Positions 41,892-50,110 of a DNA stretch of 64,000 nt are shown in pieces. The stretch is taken from positions 1 through 64,000 of the forward strand of contig PNKH01000031.1 in assembly GCA_013822345.1 (NCBI GenBank), in the 5' to 3' direction. The notes under the pieces are model-generated. The model ran no database searches. It worked only from the letters and a program-made list of their open reading frames with translations, and had not been told where the DNA came from. The position numbers were made by a program, and so were the translations under genes. The stretch is from Isosphaera sp. (lineage in GTDB: Bacteria; Planctomycetota; Planctomycetia; Gemmatales; Gemmataceae). Numbering within the stretch: the first letter of the stretch is position 1; each line of letters begins with the position of its first letter.

Positions 41892-43238
41892 ATGATCGAA
41901 GACCCCGTCCCCCCGGTCAGCGGCCAGGTCCCCGACCCGCGCGACCCGGCCGCCAAGGCCCGCACCTTCCCGACCGGCCCCGGCGTGTACCTGATGAAGG
42001 ACGGGGCCGGGAACGTCATCTACATCGGCAAGGCGAAGAACCTCCGCAGCCGGGCCGGGTCGTACTTCTCGAAGGAGGCGGCCCACGACCCGCGGATCCG
42101 CGACTGGGTCGGGTTCGTCCGGGACGTGGACTACATCGAGACCGCCGACCCGATCGCGGCCATCTTCACCGAGGCCCGGATGATCAAGGACATCCGGCCG
42201 AAGTTCAACAAGGACCTGCGGGACGACAAGACGTTCCCGTACCTCCAGATCCGGACGCGCGAGGAGTTCCCGCGGGTCGAGATCACCCGCAAGCCGCGGC
42301 GGGGCGGCGTCCGTCTGTACGGCCCGTTCACCGGGACGAAGCAGCTGCGGCTCGCCGTCGACGTGCTCCAGCGGCTGTTCCAGTTCCGCACCTGCAAGCT
42401 CGACATCGACTCGTCCGAGGGGCGGTGGAAGTGGTTCCGCCCGTGCCTGCTGCACAGCATCCGCCGGTGCACCGCCCCGTGCAACCTCCGCGTTAGCCGG
42501 GACGACTACCGCCGCCAGGTGAAGAAGCTGGTGTTCGTGCTGGAGGGGAAGAAGGACCGGCTGGTGCGGCGGATGGAGCGGGAGATGGCGGCGGCGGCCG
42601 AGGCGCTGAACTTCGAGAAGGCCCGGCGGCTGCGCGACGAGGTGGCGGCGCTGCGGAAGCTCGACCTGCGCGGCGACGCCAAGACCGACGTGCAGCCGGA
42701 GGTGTTCCCGATCGACCCGAAGAAGGGGCTCCGCGGGCTGCAGAAGGTACTCGGGCTGGCGACCGCCCCGCGGACGATCGAGGGGGTGGACATCGCCCAC
42801 ATCCAGGGGCAGGACACGGTGGCGTCGCTGGTGTCGTTCCTGGACGGACTGCCGTTCAAGCCGGGGTACCGGCGGTTCAAGGTCCGGACCGTCGAGGGGG
42901 TGGACGACTTCGCCAGCATGCGGGAGGTGGTGACCCGCCGGTTCCGCCGCCTCCGGGACGAGGACGAGGTGTTCCCCGACATCCTGCTGATCGACGGCGG
43001 GAAGGGGCAGTTGAACGCCGCGCTGGACGCGTTCCGGCAGCTCGGCATCGACCCGCCGTGCCTGGTCTCGCTGGCGAAGCAGGAGGAGGAGATCTTCCGG
43101 CCGGGCGAGTCGGAGTCGATCAAGCTGAGCCGGCACTCGGCGGCCCTGCGGCTGTTGCAGTACGTCCGGGACGAGGCCCACCGGTTCGCCCAGCACTACC
43201 ACCACATGCTGCGGCGGAAGCGGCTGACGGGGGAGTGA
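41892..43238 (+). CDS. uvrC: Excinuclease subunit UvrC, short form without the HhH domain
   Basis: A 448-residue UvrC homologue. The GIY-YIG nuclease domain is N-terminal (PGVYLMKDGAGNVIYIGKAK), then RLYGPFTGTKQLRLAVDVLQ, the UVR motif (ALNFEKARRLRDEVAALRK) that binds UvrB, and the RNase H-like nuclease domain with its acidic/His residues in EGVDIAHIQGQD, DILLIDGGKGQLNAAL and RDEAHRFAQHYHH. It ends about 20 residues later, so the usual C-terminal helix-hairpin-helix pair (full UvrC is about 600 residues) is missing. GGAG precedes the ATG. Likely role: dual incision at DNA lesions in nucleotide excision repair. Confidence 0.9.
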   Translation: MIEDPVPPVSGQVPDPRDPAAKARTFPTGPGVYLMKDGAGNVIYIGKAKNLRSRAGSYFSKEAAHDPRIRDWVGFVRDVDYIETADPIAAIFTEARMIKDIRPKFNKDLRDDKTFPYLQIRTREEFPRVEITRKPRRGGVRLYGPFTGTKQLRLAVDVLQRLFQFRTCKLDIDSSEGRWKWFRPCLLHSIRRCTAPCNLRVSRDDYRRQVKKLVFVLEGKKDRLVRRMEREMAAAAEALNFEKARRLRDEVAALRKLDLRGDAKTDVQPEVFPIDPKKGLRGLQKVLGLATAPRTIEGVDIAHIQGQDTVASLVSFLDGLPFKPGYRRFKVRTVEGVDDFASMREVVTRRFRRLRDEDEVFPDILLIDGGKGQLNAALDAFRQLGIDPPCLVSLAKQEEEIFRPGESESIKLSRHSAALRLLQYVRDEAHRFAQHYHHMLRRKRLTGE

Positions 43239-43240
43239 CG

Positions 43241-43263
43241 GACCCGCGTAGCCGCGACGCGGG
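43241..43263. terminator. Short hairpin between convergent uvrC and sulfatase genes
   Basis: ACCCGCGT (43241-43248) pairs with ACGCGGGT (43256-43263) around a 7-base loop in the 33-base convergent gap. There is no U-tract on either side. It could stop transcription from both directions, but it is much smaller than the family repeats. Confidence 0.45.
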
Positions 43264-43271
43264 TGGGTCGT

Positions 43272-44660
43272 TCACCCCTTCGGCGGCAGCTCGATCTGGT
43301 CCGGCTCCGGCTTCGCGCTCGTCAGCGGCAGGGTGTCGCCGAACGCCTTCTGCTGCTCCGCCAGCAGCTTCGTCAGTTCCTCGACCTTCGCCGCGTGCTT
43401 CGGCTCGCCGGCCAAATCGGTCACCTCGTCCGGGTCGTCCTTCAGGTGGAACAGCTGCGTCCGGTTGATGTGCGGGTAGCGGATCAGCTTCCAGTCGTCG
43501 GTCCGCACCGACCGCTGGAACGTCCGGTACGCCCCGAACACCACGTCCCGCACCTTCTCCGTCTTGCCGGTCATCACCGGCACGAACGACTTCCCGTCGA
43601 GGCCGTCCGGCGGCTTCACGCCGCACAGGTCGCAGACCGTCGGGAAGAGGTCGTACAGGTACGCGAAGGCGTCGGACTTCTTCCCGGCCGGGACGCCGGG
43701 GCCGGCCACGATCAGCGGCGCCCGCATGCTGTGCTCGTATAGGTTTTGCTTGCCGAGCAGCCCGTGCGACCCGAGGGCCAGCCCGCTGTCGCTGGCGAAG
43801 ATCACGACCGTGTTCTGGTCGAACCCGCGGTCCTTGAGCGTCGCCCCGACCCGCCCGACCTGCGTCGAGATGTACGTGATCATCGCGTAGTAGTCGGCCA
43901 GCTCCTTCCGGATGTCGGCCTCCGGCCGCGGCCACCCGAGCAACTTCTCGTCGCGGATCAGCAGCTCGCCGTTGTTGAACGGGTGCTTCGGGAGGAAGTT
44001 CTTCGGCAGCTTCATCCGGGCCGGGTCGTAGAAGCCCTTCGTGTCAGGGTGCGGGGTCCGCGGGTCGTGCGGGGCGGTGAACGTCACGTACAGGAAGAAC
44101 GGCTTGTCGCCCTTGTAGGTCTTGAGGAAGTCGACGGCGGCGTCGGCGAACAGCTTCGTCGAGTACCCGGTCCCGGCCTTCAGGTTCGTCTTCGGGTACT
44201 TCCCCTCCGGGTCGAAGGCGTGGACCGGCACCTTGTTCTGGTCGCCCATCCCGCCGAAGAAGATCGGGCCGCCGGCGTCGAAGCTGCGGGCGTAGCTCTC
44301 CGGGCCGTTGTGCCACTTCCCGACCCCGAACGCGTGGTACCCGGCCTTCCGGAACACCTCCGGCCAGGTCGGCACGCCCTTGAGCTGCTCGTTCACCCGG
44401 AACAGGCTCCGGCCGCTCAGGAACATCGCCCGGCTCGGGACGCACACCGCCGGCTGCATCGACCCCTGGCAGTAGGCGCGGGTGAAGGCGGTGCCGCGAG
44501 TGACGAGGGCGTCGAGTTCGGGGGTGCGGATGTCCGGGTTGCCGAGGGCGGCGATGGTGTCGGCCCGCTGGTCGTCGGAGCAGAGGAAGACGACGTTCGG
44601 GCGGTCGGCCGCGGCCGCCGGCGGGGCGAGGAGGGCGAGGCAGAGCAGGGGGAGGCGCAT
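43272..44660 (-). CDS. Secreted sulfatase
   Basis: A 462-residue formylglycine-type sulfatase with a signal peptide (MRLPLLCLALLAPPAAAA). Metal-binding DRPNVVFLCSDDQRADT is followed by the CxPSR maturation motif CVPSRAMFLSGR, with Cys73 the residue converted to formylglycine. VIFASDSGLALGSHGLLGK gives the second metal block, and FHLKDDPDEVTDLAG the C-terminal signature. It should hydrolyse sulfate esters in the periplasm; choline-sulfatase/iduronate-sulfatase-like subgroups are typical in planctomycetes. No sulfatase-maturating enzyme is in the window. Confidence 0.92.
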   Translation of the reverse strand: MRLPLLCLALLAPPAAAADRPNVVFLCSDDQRADTIAALGNPDIRTPELDALVTRGTAFTRAYCQGSMQPAVCVPSRAMFLSGRSLFRVNEQLKGVPTWPEVFRKAGYHAFGVGKWHNGPESYARSFDAGGPIFFGGMGDQNKVPVHAFDPEGKYPKTNLKAGTGYSTKLFADAAVDFLKTYKGDKPFFLYVTFTAPHDPRTPHPDTKGFYDPARMKLPKNFLPKHPFNNGELLIRDEKLLGWPRPEADIRKELADYYAMITYISTQVGRVGATLKDRGFDQNTVVIFASDSGLALGSHGLLGKQNLYEHSMRAPLIVAGPGVPAGKKSDAFAYLYDLFPTVCDLCGVKPPDGLDGKSFVPVMTGKTEKVRDVVFGAYRTFQRSVRTDDWKLIRYPHINRTQLFHLKDDPDEVTDLAGEPKHAAKVEELTKLLAEQQKAFGDTLPLTSAKPEPDQIELPPKG

Positions 44661-44697
44661 GGGAGGGTTCCGGGGTCGCGGCCGAGAAGTCGTTTCA

Positions 44698-44746
44698 GTG
44701 GGGCAGGCATTCTTGCCTGCCGGGCAGACAGGAATGTCTGCCCCAC
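44698..44746. repeat. Inverted repeat, family H
   Basis: A 49-base near-palindrome built from GTGGGGCAGGCATTCTTGCC and its partner, with a few C/T changes and almost no loop. It lies between surE and the sulfatase gene, which run in the same (minus) direction. Confidence 0.8.
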
Positions 44747-44753
44747 CGGGTTG

Positions 44754-45527
44754 TCACTCGCCCAACTCCCACGCCCACCCGCGCATGTCCGCGAGGCGGG
44801 CGTGGTCGGTCAGGTCGAACTTCAGCGGGGTGACGGTGATGTACCCCTCGGCCAGGGCCTCGACGTCGGTCCCGGGGTGCGGGTCCGGGCAGAGGAACTC
44901 GGGGCTCGCCCAGAAGTACGTCCGGCCGCGCGGGTTCACCCGCCGGTCGAACTTCTCGGTGTACGGGGAGGCGTTCTGCGGCAGCACCTTCACCCCGCGG
45001 ATCGGGCCGCGCTCCAGCACCGGGATGTTCACGTTGAACAGCGTCCCGTCCGCCGGCCGGGTGGCCAGGATCTGCTCGACCACCCGCCGGGCGTACCGGG
45101 CGGCGGTGGCGTAGTCGTAGATCTTCTGGTCGTACTCCAGCGAGACGGCGATCGCGGTGCGGCGGTAGAACGCCCCCTCGATGGCGGCCGCCACCGTCCC
45201 GGAGTAGAGCACGTTGATCCCGGCGTTGCTCCCGGCGTTCATCCCGCTGACGATCACGTCCGGCGGGTCGGGGAGCAGCTCCAGCAGGGCGAGCTTGACG
45301 CAGTCCGCCGGCCGGCCCTCGACCGCCCACCCGATCAGCGTCGTCCCGTCGTCCTCGAACACCTCGCTGACCAGGAGCGGGTTGAGCAGGGTGACGGAGT
45401 GCCCGGCGGCACTCTGCTCGGTGGCCGGGGCGACGACGGTGACGGTCCCGAGCTTCTGCAGCTCCGCCCGCAGGGCCCGCAGCCCCGGGGCGTAGATGCC
45501 GTCGTCGTTGGTGAGCAGGATCCGCAT
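44754..45527 (-). CDS. surE: 5'-nucleotidase SurE
   Basis: A 257-residue nucleoside monophosphate/exopolyphosphate phosphatase. MRILLTNDDGIYAPGLRALR holds the metal-binding Asp pair, and VVAPATEQSAAGHSVTL and DVIVSGMNAGSNAGINVLYS hold the Ser and Asn ligands. SGTVAAAIEGAFYRRTAIAV completes the family core. The ATG at 45527 is chosen because MRILLTNDDG is the canonical SurE start and GGAGG lies four bases upstream; an earlier in-frame start adds 12 atypical residues. It diverges from a membrane protein gene across about 200 bases with no other feature I can name. Confidence 0.93.
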   Translation of the reverse strand: MRILLTNDDGIYAPGLRALRAELQKLGTVTVVAPATEQSAAGHSVTLLNPLLVSEVFEDDGTTLIGWAVEGRPADCVKLALLELLPDPPDVIVSGMNAGSNAGINVLYSGTVAAAIEGAFYRRTAIAVSLEYDQKIYDYATAARYARRVVEQILATRPADGTLFNVNIPVLERGPIRGVKVLPQNASPYTEKFDRRVNPRGRTYFWASPEFLCPDPHPGTDVEALAEGYITVTPLKFDLTDHARLADMRGWAWELGE

Positions 45528-45734
45528 CGCCTCCGCCTCCGTCCGGGGCACCCGGTCATTCAACGGAAACGGCCGGCCGGTGTCGCGGGTGGTACCGGGT
45601 GTGCGGGTCGTGCCGGGCGGGGCGGCGGGGCCGGTCCGGGAACTTGACGGGCGGGCCCCGGGTCCGTATCAACAGTGGGAATTTGACCGTATCGTGTGCC
45701 GGAGGGGTCGCCCGGTCCGCCGGTGGGGGGCACC

Positions 45735-47078
45735 GTGGAACCGTCCATCTTCGTCGACTTCCATCTGCCGAACGCCCCGACCTGGTTCTACTTCTCGCTC
45801 CTGCTCGCCGTCTCCCTGTTCGCCCGGTTCGCCCGCCCGCTCTCGCTCCGCAACCTCGACCTCCTCACCCTGTTCCTGTTCGGCCCCGGGTTCCTGATCC
45901 TCCAGGAGGCGCACGCCCGGGCCGGCCGCGGCGACCCCGGGGCCGGGCGGCAGCTCGTCCTCGGGTACGCGTGGCTGCTGGCCGCGTCGGCGTACTGGTT
46001 CGCCCGGTCGGTCCTCGACCTCGCCCTGGTCCGCCGGCCGGCGGCCGGCCCGAACCTGACCACCGCCGGGATGGTGTGCCTCGGGCTGGCGCTGTTCGTC
46101 GGCCAGGCGTCGGTGGCGGTGCGGCGGACGGCCGACCCGGCCGAGGGGGCACGGGTGGGGGCCCGGCCGGCCCCGCTGGAGAAGGTGCAGGACACGGCCG
46201 CGGCGGTCGTCAGCCGGGCCCCGACCGAGGCGGTCGCCCGGGCCACCGGGGACGACCTGCGGTTCTGGGGCGAGCGGACGCTGTGCATGGTCTGCCACGC
46301 GGCGGTGGTGGTCGGGCTGCTGATGATCGGGGTGCGGCACTTCCAGGACCGGGTGGCCGGGATCGGGATGGGGACGCTGTACCTGCTCGTCCCGTACACC
46401 GCGTTCGACGTCGGCCGGCAGCTGCACCACGTCTGGCCGACCGCGTTCACCGTCTGGGCCGTGTACTTCTACCGCCGGCCGGGGGCCGCCGGGTGGCTGC
46501 TCGGGCTGGCGGCCGGGACGAGCCTGTTCCCGCTGGTGCTGTTCCCGCTGTGGGTCGGGTTCTACGCCCGCCGCGGGGCCGGGCGGTTCGCCGGGTCGTT
46601 CGTGTCGGCGCTGGTGGCCAGCGTCCTGGCGACCGCCGCCGTCCTGTGGTGGGACGGGCGGCCGGGGTTCGGGCTGTCGGCGGCGCTGAACCTGCCGGGG
46701 TGGCAGCCGTGGGGGGTGGCGACGGCCGAGAGCCTGTGGACCGGGGTGCGGGCGGCGTACCGGCTGCCGGTGTTCGTCCTGTTCGTCGCGTTCCTGGCCG
46801 GGGTGACGGTGTGGCCGAGCCCGAAGAACCTGTCGCACCTGATCGCCCTGTCGGCGGCTCTGCTGGTCGGGGTGCAGTTCTGGCACGCGGACCGGGGCGG
46901 GATGTACGTCCTGTGGTACCTGCCGCTGCTCTTGCTGGTGGTGTTCCGCCCGAACCTGGCGGCCGCCGAGCCGCCGGCCGCGGAGCCCGGCGGCGGGGTC
47001 ATGGCCAAGCTTGCCGTGGTGGTGCTGCGGCAGTTCCGGCCGGCCCGCCCCGACCCGCCGAAGGAACTCGCCGTGTGA
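45735..47078 (+). CDS. Polytopic membrane protein, possibly a GT87-like transferase
   Basis: A 447-residue protein with about ten hydrophobic segments, starting VEPSIFVDFHLPNAPTWFYF. Motifs such as FARPLSLRNLDLLTLFLFGP, LLVPYTAFDVGRQLHHVWPT and WPSPKNLSHLIALSAALLVG recall polyprenol-phosphate mannosyltransferase-like membrane proteins (DUF2029/GT87), but no catalytic motif is certain. The GTG at 45735 is preceded by GGTGGGGGG at suitable spacing; a GTG at 45696 is an alternative. Cellular role unknown. Confidence 0.65.
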   Translation: MEPSIFVDFHLPNAPTWFYFSLLLAVSLFARFARPLSLRNLDLLTLFLFGPGFLILQEAHARAGRGDPGAGRQLVLGYAWLLAASAYWFARSVLDLALVRRPAAGPNLTTAGMVCLGLALFVGQASVAVRRTADPAEGARVGARPAPLEKVQDTAAAVVSRAPTEAVARATGDDLRFWGERTLCMVCHAAVVVGLLMIGVRHFQDRVAGIGMGTLYLLVPYTAFDVGRQLHHVWPTAFTVWAVYFYRRPGAAGWLLGLAAGTSLFPLVLFPLWVGFYARRGAGRFAGSFVSALVASVLATAAVLWWDGRPGFGLSAALNLPGWQPWGVATAESLWTGVRAAYRLPVFVLFVAFLAGVTVWPSPKNLSHLIALSAALLVGVQFWHADRGGMYVLWYLPLLLLVVFRPNLAAAEPPAAEPGGGVMAKLAVVVLRQFRPARPDPPKELAV

Positions 47079-47092
47079 GCCGGCCGGCGGGC

Positions 47093-47172
47093 CGCGACCG
47101 TCCCGCCGCGACCCGTCAGGTTTGACTTGGCGTGCGGGTTTGCACCTGACGGGTCGCGGCCGGACGGTCGCG
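47093..47172. repeat. Inverted repeat, family K
   Basis: Arms of 29 bases (47093-47121 and 47144-47172) with one mismatch and a 22-base loop. The core is CCGCGACCCGTCAGGT. It lies between the membrane protein and phosphatase genes, both on the plus strand, in a 163-base gap. Confidence 0.88.
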
Positions 47173-47241
47173 GTTCGCCCGGACTCACCTTTTCCCCGCG
47201 CCCGGCCGATGCTACCGTCCGCCCCCCGGCGGAGGAACGGC

Positions 47242-47838
47242 ATGGCGACGCGGTGGCAGGTCGGTCTGGGCGTGGCGGCGGCGGCGGTGGTGGCGGCCGG
47301 CCCGCTCGGGTACGCGGCCCACCGCCACCACCACCTGCGGAACCTGCGGGTGGTCGAGGAGGGCGTCCTGTACCGGAGCGGGCAGTTGACCCCCGCCGGG
47401 CTGGACCAGGTGGTCCGCGAGAAGCGGATCAGGACGGTGGTCAGCCTGCGGGCGGCGCGGGTGAAGGGGGCCGGCAACCCGGACGACTGGGAGGAGCGGT
47501 TCTGCGCCGCCCGCGGGCTGAGGCACGTCCGGATCGTGCCGCGGGTGTGGGGGGCGGACGAGGCCGGCGAGGTGCCGGCAGCTGAGGCGGTCGCCGAGTT
47601 CCTGCGGGTCGCCGACGACCGGTCGAACTACCCGATGCTGGTCCACTGCTTCGCCGGGATCCACCGGACCGGGACGATGTGCGCGATCTACCGGATGGAG
47701 TTCCACCGCTGGCCGGCCGACCGGGCGATCGACGAGATGCAGCGGATCGGGTTCGACCCGCGCGACATGGAGCAGGACATCGAGGGTTACCTGCGGGGGT
47801 ACGTGCCGCGGTGGAAGGCCGGCGGGTCGGTAAAGTGA
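47242..47838 (+). CDS. Dual-specificity / tyrosine protein phosphatase, membrane anchored
   Basis: A 198-residue phosphatase. The P-loop is MLVHCFAGIHRTGTMCAIYR, with the CX5R signature (Cys then Arg six residues later). The upstream VEEGVLYRSGQLTPAGLDQV and IRTVVSLRAARVKG are typical of DSP/PTP proteins of the DSPc family. An N-terminal hydrophobic segment (VGLGVAAAAVVAAGPLGYAA) probably anchors it in the membrane. It could remove phosphates from protein kinase targets or from phosphoinositide-like lipids; the sequence does not tell. GGAGGA precedes the ATG. Confidence 0.85.
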   Translation: MATRWQVGLGVAAAAVVAAGPLGYAAHRHHHLRNLRVVEEGVLYRSGQLTPAGLDQVVREKRIRTVVSLRAARVKGAGNPDDWEERFCAARGLRHVRIVPRVWGADEAGEVPAAEAVAEFLRVADDRSNYPMLVHCFAGIHRTGTMCAIYRMEFHRWPADRAIDEMQRIGFDPRDMEQDIEGYLRGYVPRWKAGGSVK

Positions 47839-47888
47839 ACCCCGGGGGCAGGCCGGGTGTCCGGCCGGTGCTACCGGGGGGTCGTAGG

Positions 47889-48392
47889 ATGCGACAGTCG
47901 AAGTACACGGCCGAACTGTTGGCGCCGCTCGCCGCGGACGCGAGGTCGGTGGCCGAACTGCTGACCAGGCTCGGGCTGCGACCGAACGGGGGGAACTACC
48001 GCTACGTCGCCGCCCGCCTCCGCCTCCTCGGTATCGACACGGCCCACTTCGGCGGCCAGGGGTGGGCCCGCGGCCGGACGCAGGACTCGGACCCCGGGGT
48101 GGCACGGAACGTCGGCCTGCGGCGCCGGCCGGACGAGAACGTCTTCGTCGAGAACTCGCCTGAGACGTGCGGGGCGAGGCTGGCCCGTCGCCTGGTCCGC
48201 CTGGGGCGGGAGTACCGGTGCGGCGTCTGCGGGATTGACGAGTGGCGGGGCAAGCCGCTGAGCCTGCACCTCGACCACATCAACGGCGTGAGCAACGACA
48301 ACCGGTTCGAGAACCTCCGGTTCCTTTGCCCGAATTGCCACTCCCAGACGGAGACGTATTGCAAGCGGATGGAGTGCCGAACGGCCCGGTGA
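47889..48392 (+). CDS. HNH endonuclease-like protein overlapping a tRNA gene
   Basis: A 167-residue protein. The HNH core uses zinc cysteines Cys111/Cys114 (CGVCG) and Cys147/Cys150 (CPNC), and the active-site residues His127, Asp129, His130 in LSLHLDHINGVSNDNRFENL. The N-terminal YTAELLAPLAADARSVAELL and PNGGNYRYVAARLRLLGIDT form a helix-turn-helix-like DNA-binding part seen in phage-type HNH proteins. The last three codons and the stop (48383-48392) lie inside the 5' end of tRNA-Leu. It may be a degenerate or domesticated homing-type nuclease (inference). Confidence 0.82.
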   Translation: MRQSKYTAELLAPLAADARSVAELLTRLGLRPNGGNYRYVAARLRLLGIDTAHFGGQGWARGRTQDSDPGVARNVGLRRRPDENVFVENSPETCGARLARRLVRLGREYRCGVCGIDEWRGKPLSLHLDHINGVSNDNRFENLRFLCPNCHSQTETYCKRMECRTAR

Positions 48393-48464
48393 TGGAACTG
48401 GTAGACATACAGGTCTTAGGAGCCTGTGCCGCAAGGCGTGCGGGTTCGAGTCCCGCCCGGGTCA
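48383..48464 (+). tRNA. tRNA-Leu (anticodon UAG)
   Basis: The sequence folds as a class II tRNA. The acceptor stem GGCCCGG pairs with CCGGGTC (48457-48463) with one G-U, and the discriminator is A, as required for leucine. The D arm includes GGAACTGGTAGACAT. The anticodon stem CAGGT/GCCTG holds the loop CTTAGGA, giving anticodon UAG. A long variable arm (GCCGCAAGGC) and the T arm GCGGGTTCGAGTCCCGC follow. CCA is not encoded. The first 10 bases overlap the end of the HNH gene. Confidence 0.93.
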
Positions 48465-48479
48465 CTCCGCGAACTCACC

Positions 48480-49286
48480 TCACCCGCCCGCCGGCGGGAC
48501 CAACAACTCCCCCCGCGTCACGGTCACCGCCCGCCCGGTCAGCCGCACCCGGTCGCCGGCGCGGGTCACCCGCACCACCCCGCCGCGCTCCGACGCCTGG
48601 CACCCGACCATCTCCGCCTTCCCGAGTTTCTCGCCCCACCACTCCGACAGGCAGCAGTGCGCCGACCCGGTCACCGGGTCCTCGTCGACGCCCGCGGCCG
48701 GGGCGAAGAACCGTGACACGAAGTCGTACCGCCCGTCGTCCGACCGGGCGGTGACGATCACCCCGCGGCACTCCACCTCGGCCAGCCGGCGGAAGTCCGG
48801 CCGCAGCCCGCGCAACTCCGCCTCGGACGCCACTTCCACGAGGTAGTCGAACCGGCTCCGGCCGACCGCGACGGCGGTCGCTCCGAGGGCGTCGAGGAGC
48901 CCCGGCGGCGGGTCGCACGGGGCGGCGGGCGTCGCCGGGAAGTCTAGCTCGACCTCGCCGGTCGGGAGTGGAACGGCCGTCAGCTCGCCGCTCCGGGTGG
49001 CGAACCGGAGCACCTCGCGCGGGGCGGTCCCGGCTTCCCACAGGGCGTGCGCCGCGGCGAGCGTGGCGTGCCCGCACAGGTCGACCTCGACCCGCGGCGT
49101 GAGCCACCGCAGCTCGAATTCGGCCGCGGACCGCCGCACCAGGAACGAGGTCTCGGCCAGGTTCATCTCGCGGGCCACGAGCTGCAGCCAGTCGTCCGGC
49201 GGCCAAGTGTCGAGCCAGCACACCGCCGCCGGGTTGCCTGAGAACGGGCGGTCGGTGAACGCGTCGACGACGGCGAGCGGCGGCAT
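48480..49286 (-). CDS. PhzF family isomerase/epimerase-like protein
   Basis: A 268-residue protein of the PhzF family, which shares the diaminopimelate epimerase fold. The N-terminus VDAFTDRPFSGNPAAVCWLD and catalytic Glu in EMNLAETSFLV are diagnostic, as are VDLCGHATLAAAHAL and the late DEDPVTGSAHCCLSEWW. Only PhzF of phenazine synthesis has a well-defined isomerase role; most members are of unknown substrate, and no phenazine gene is nearby. It ends 15 bases from the tRNA, in a convergent arrangement with no palindrome. Confidence 0.9.
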   Translation of the reverse strand: MPPLAVVDAFTDRPFSGNPAAVCWLDTWPPDDWLQLVAREMNLAETSFLVRRSAAEFELRWLTPRVEVDLCGHATLAAAHALWEAGTAPREVLRFATRSGELTAVPLPTGEVELDFPATPAAPCDPPPGLLDALGATAVAVGRSRFDYLVEVASEAELRGLRPDFRRLAEVECRGVIVTARSDDGRYDFVSRFFAPAAGVDEDPVTGSAHCCLSEWWGEKLGKAEMVGCQASERGGVVRVTRAGDRVRLTGRAVTVTRGELLVPPAGG

Positions 49287-49289
49287 CGG

Positions 49290-50018
49290 TCACTTCCCGA
49301 GCGGCTGGAAGAAGTCGGCCTTCTTGTCCTCGGCCTTCGGCCCGCGGACCCGGACGTTCCGCACCTTCCCGGTGTCGTCGAACGACCCGAACCCGACGTA
49401 CCCGGACAGGAACGTCTTGTCCTCGGCCCGCATCACCGGCTTCGACAGGTCGTCGAAGTACACCTCGATCGTCCCCTTGGCGGTGTCGCGGACGAGCCGG
49501 ACCTTGTGCCAGGTGCCGGCCTTCCAGTCGACCCCCTTGGTCGTCTCCTTGGCGAAGTTCTTCCGCGGGGCGTCGTTCACGACGAACACGTTGTGGGCGT
49601 TCGGGTCCGCCGCCCGCGCGATGTGGACGTAGTAGTACTTCTGCGGGTCGGTGAACCCGAAGTACAGGCACAGGTCCTGGTGCCCGTACGGCTCGGTCGT
49701 CGACTGCAGCTCACAATCCAGCACGAAGTCGGTGAACACCTGGTTCGCGACCAGGGCGATGTGGATCGGGCTGCGGTTCTTCGGGCTGTACGGGCTCTTG
49801 TACCCCTTCCGGTCGTAGGCCAACTCGAGGAACCCGGTCCCGTCCTTGTCGGCCCCGTGCTTCCACACGGCCGGGTCGCTGAAGACGAAGTCCTTCACCG
49901 CGTCCGGCCTGGCGAAGTCCTGCTTGTACAGCTCCTTGTACCCGGCAGGGACCTGGTTGTCGGCCGACAGCGCCGACCCGACGAGGGCGGCGGCAATGAG
50001 AACGGCGGGGAGACGCAC
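49290..50018 (-). CDS. Exported DUF1080-like / concanavalin-fold protein
   Basis: A 242-residue protein starting at GTG with GAGG upstream and a signal peptide (VRLPAVLIAAALVGSALSA). The mature part resembles 3-keto-disaccharide hydrolase-type DUF1080 jelly-roll domains common in planctomycetes: FTDFVLDCELQSTTEPYGHQ, LYFGFTDPQKYYYVHIARAA, GTWHKVRLVRDTAKGTIEVY and SGYVGFGSFDDTGKVRNVRV. Likely role: binding or cleaving a sugar outside the cytoplasm. It is three bases upstream of the PhzF gene on the same strand. Confidence 0.75.
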   Translation of the reverse strand: MRLPAVLIAAALVGSALSADNQVPAGYKELYKQDFARPDAVKDFVFSDPAVWKHGADKDGTGFLELAYDRKGYKSPYSPKNRSPIHIALVANQVFTDFVLDCELQSTTEPYGHQDLCLYFGFTDPQKYYYVHIARAADPNAHNVFVVNDAPRKNFAKETTKGVDWKAGTWHKVRLVRDTAKGTIEVYFDDLSKPVMRAEDKTFLSGYVGFGSFDDTGKVRNVRVRGPKAEDKKADFFQPLGK

Positions 50019-50110
50019 GGGGCACCTCGGTGTTGCGGAACCTTTACGCGGCCGGCGTGAGTAGACTACACTCCTCCGGGGCGGTCAACTCTCGACGGAG
50101 GCTCGCATCC

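Noticed and set aside
48383-48480. The tRNA-Leu 3' end as an attachment site of an integrated element
   Set aside because: No integrase is in the window and I saw no second copy of the tRNA 3' end. The overlap is at the 5' end instead.
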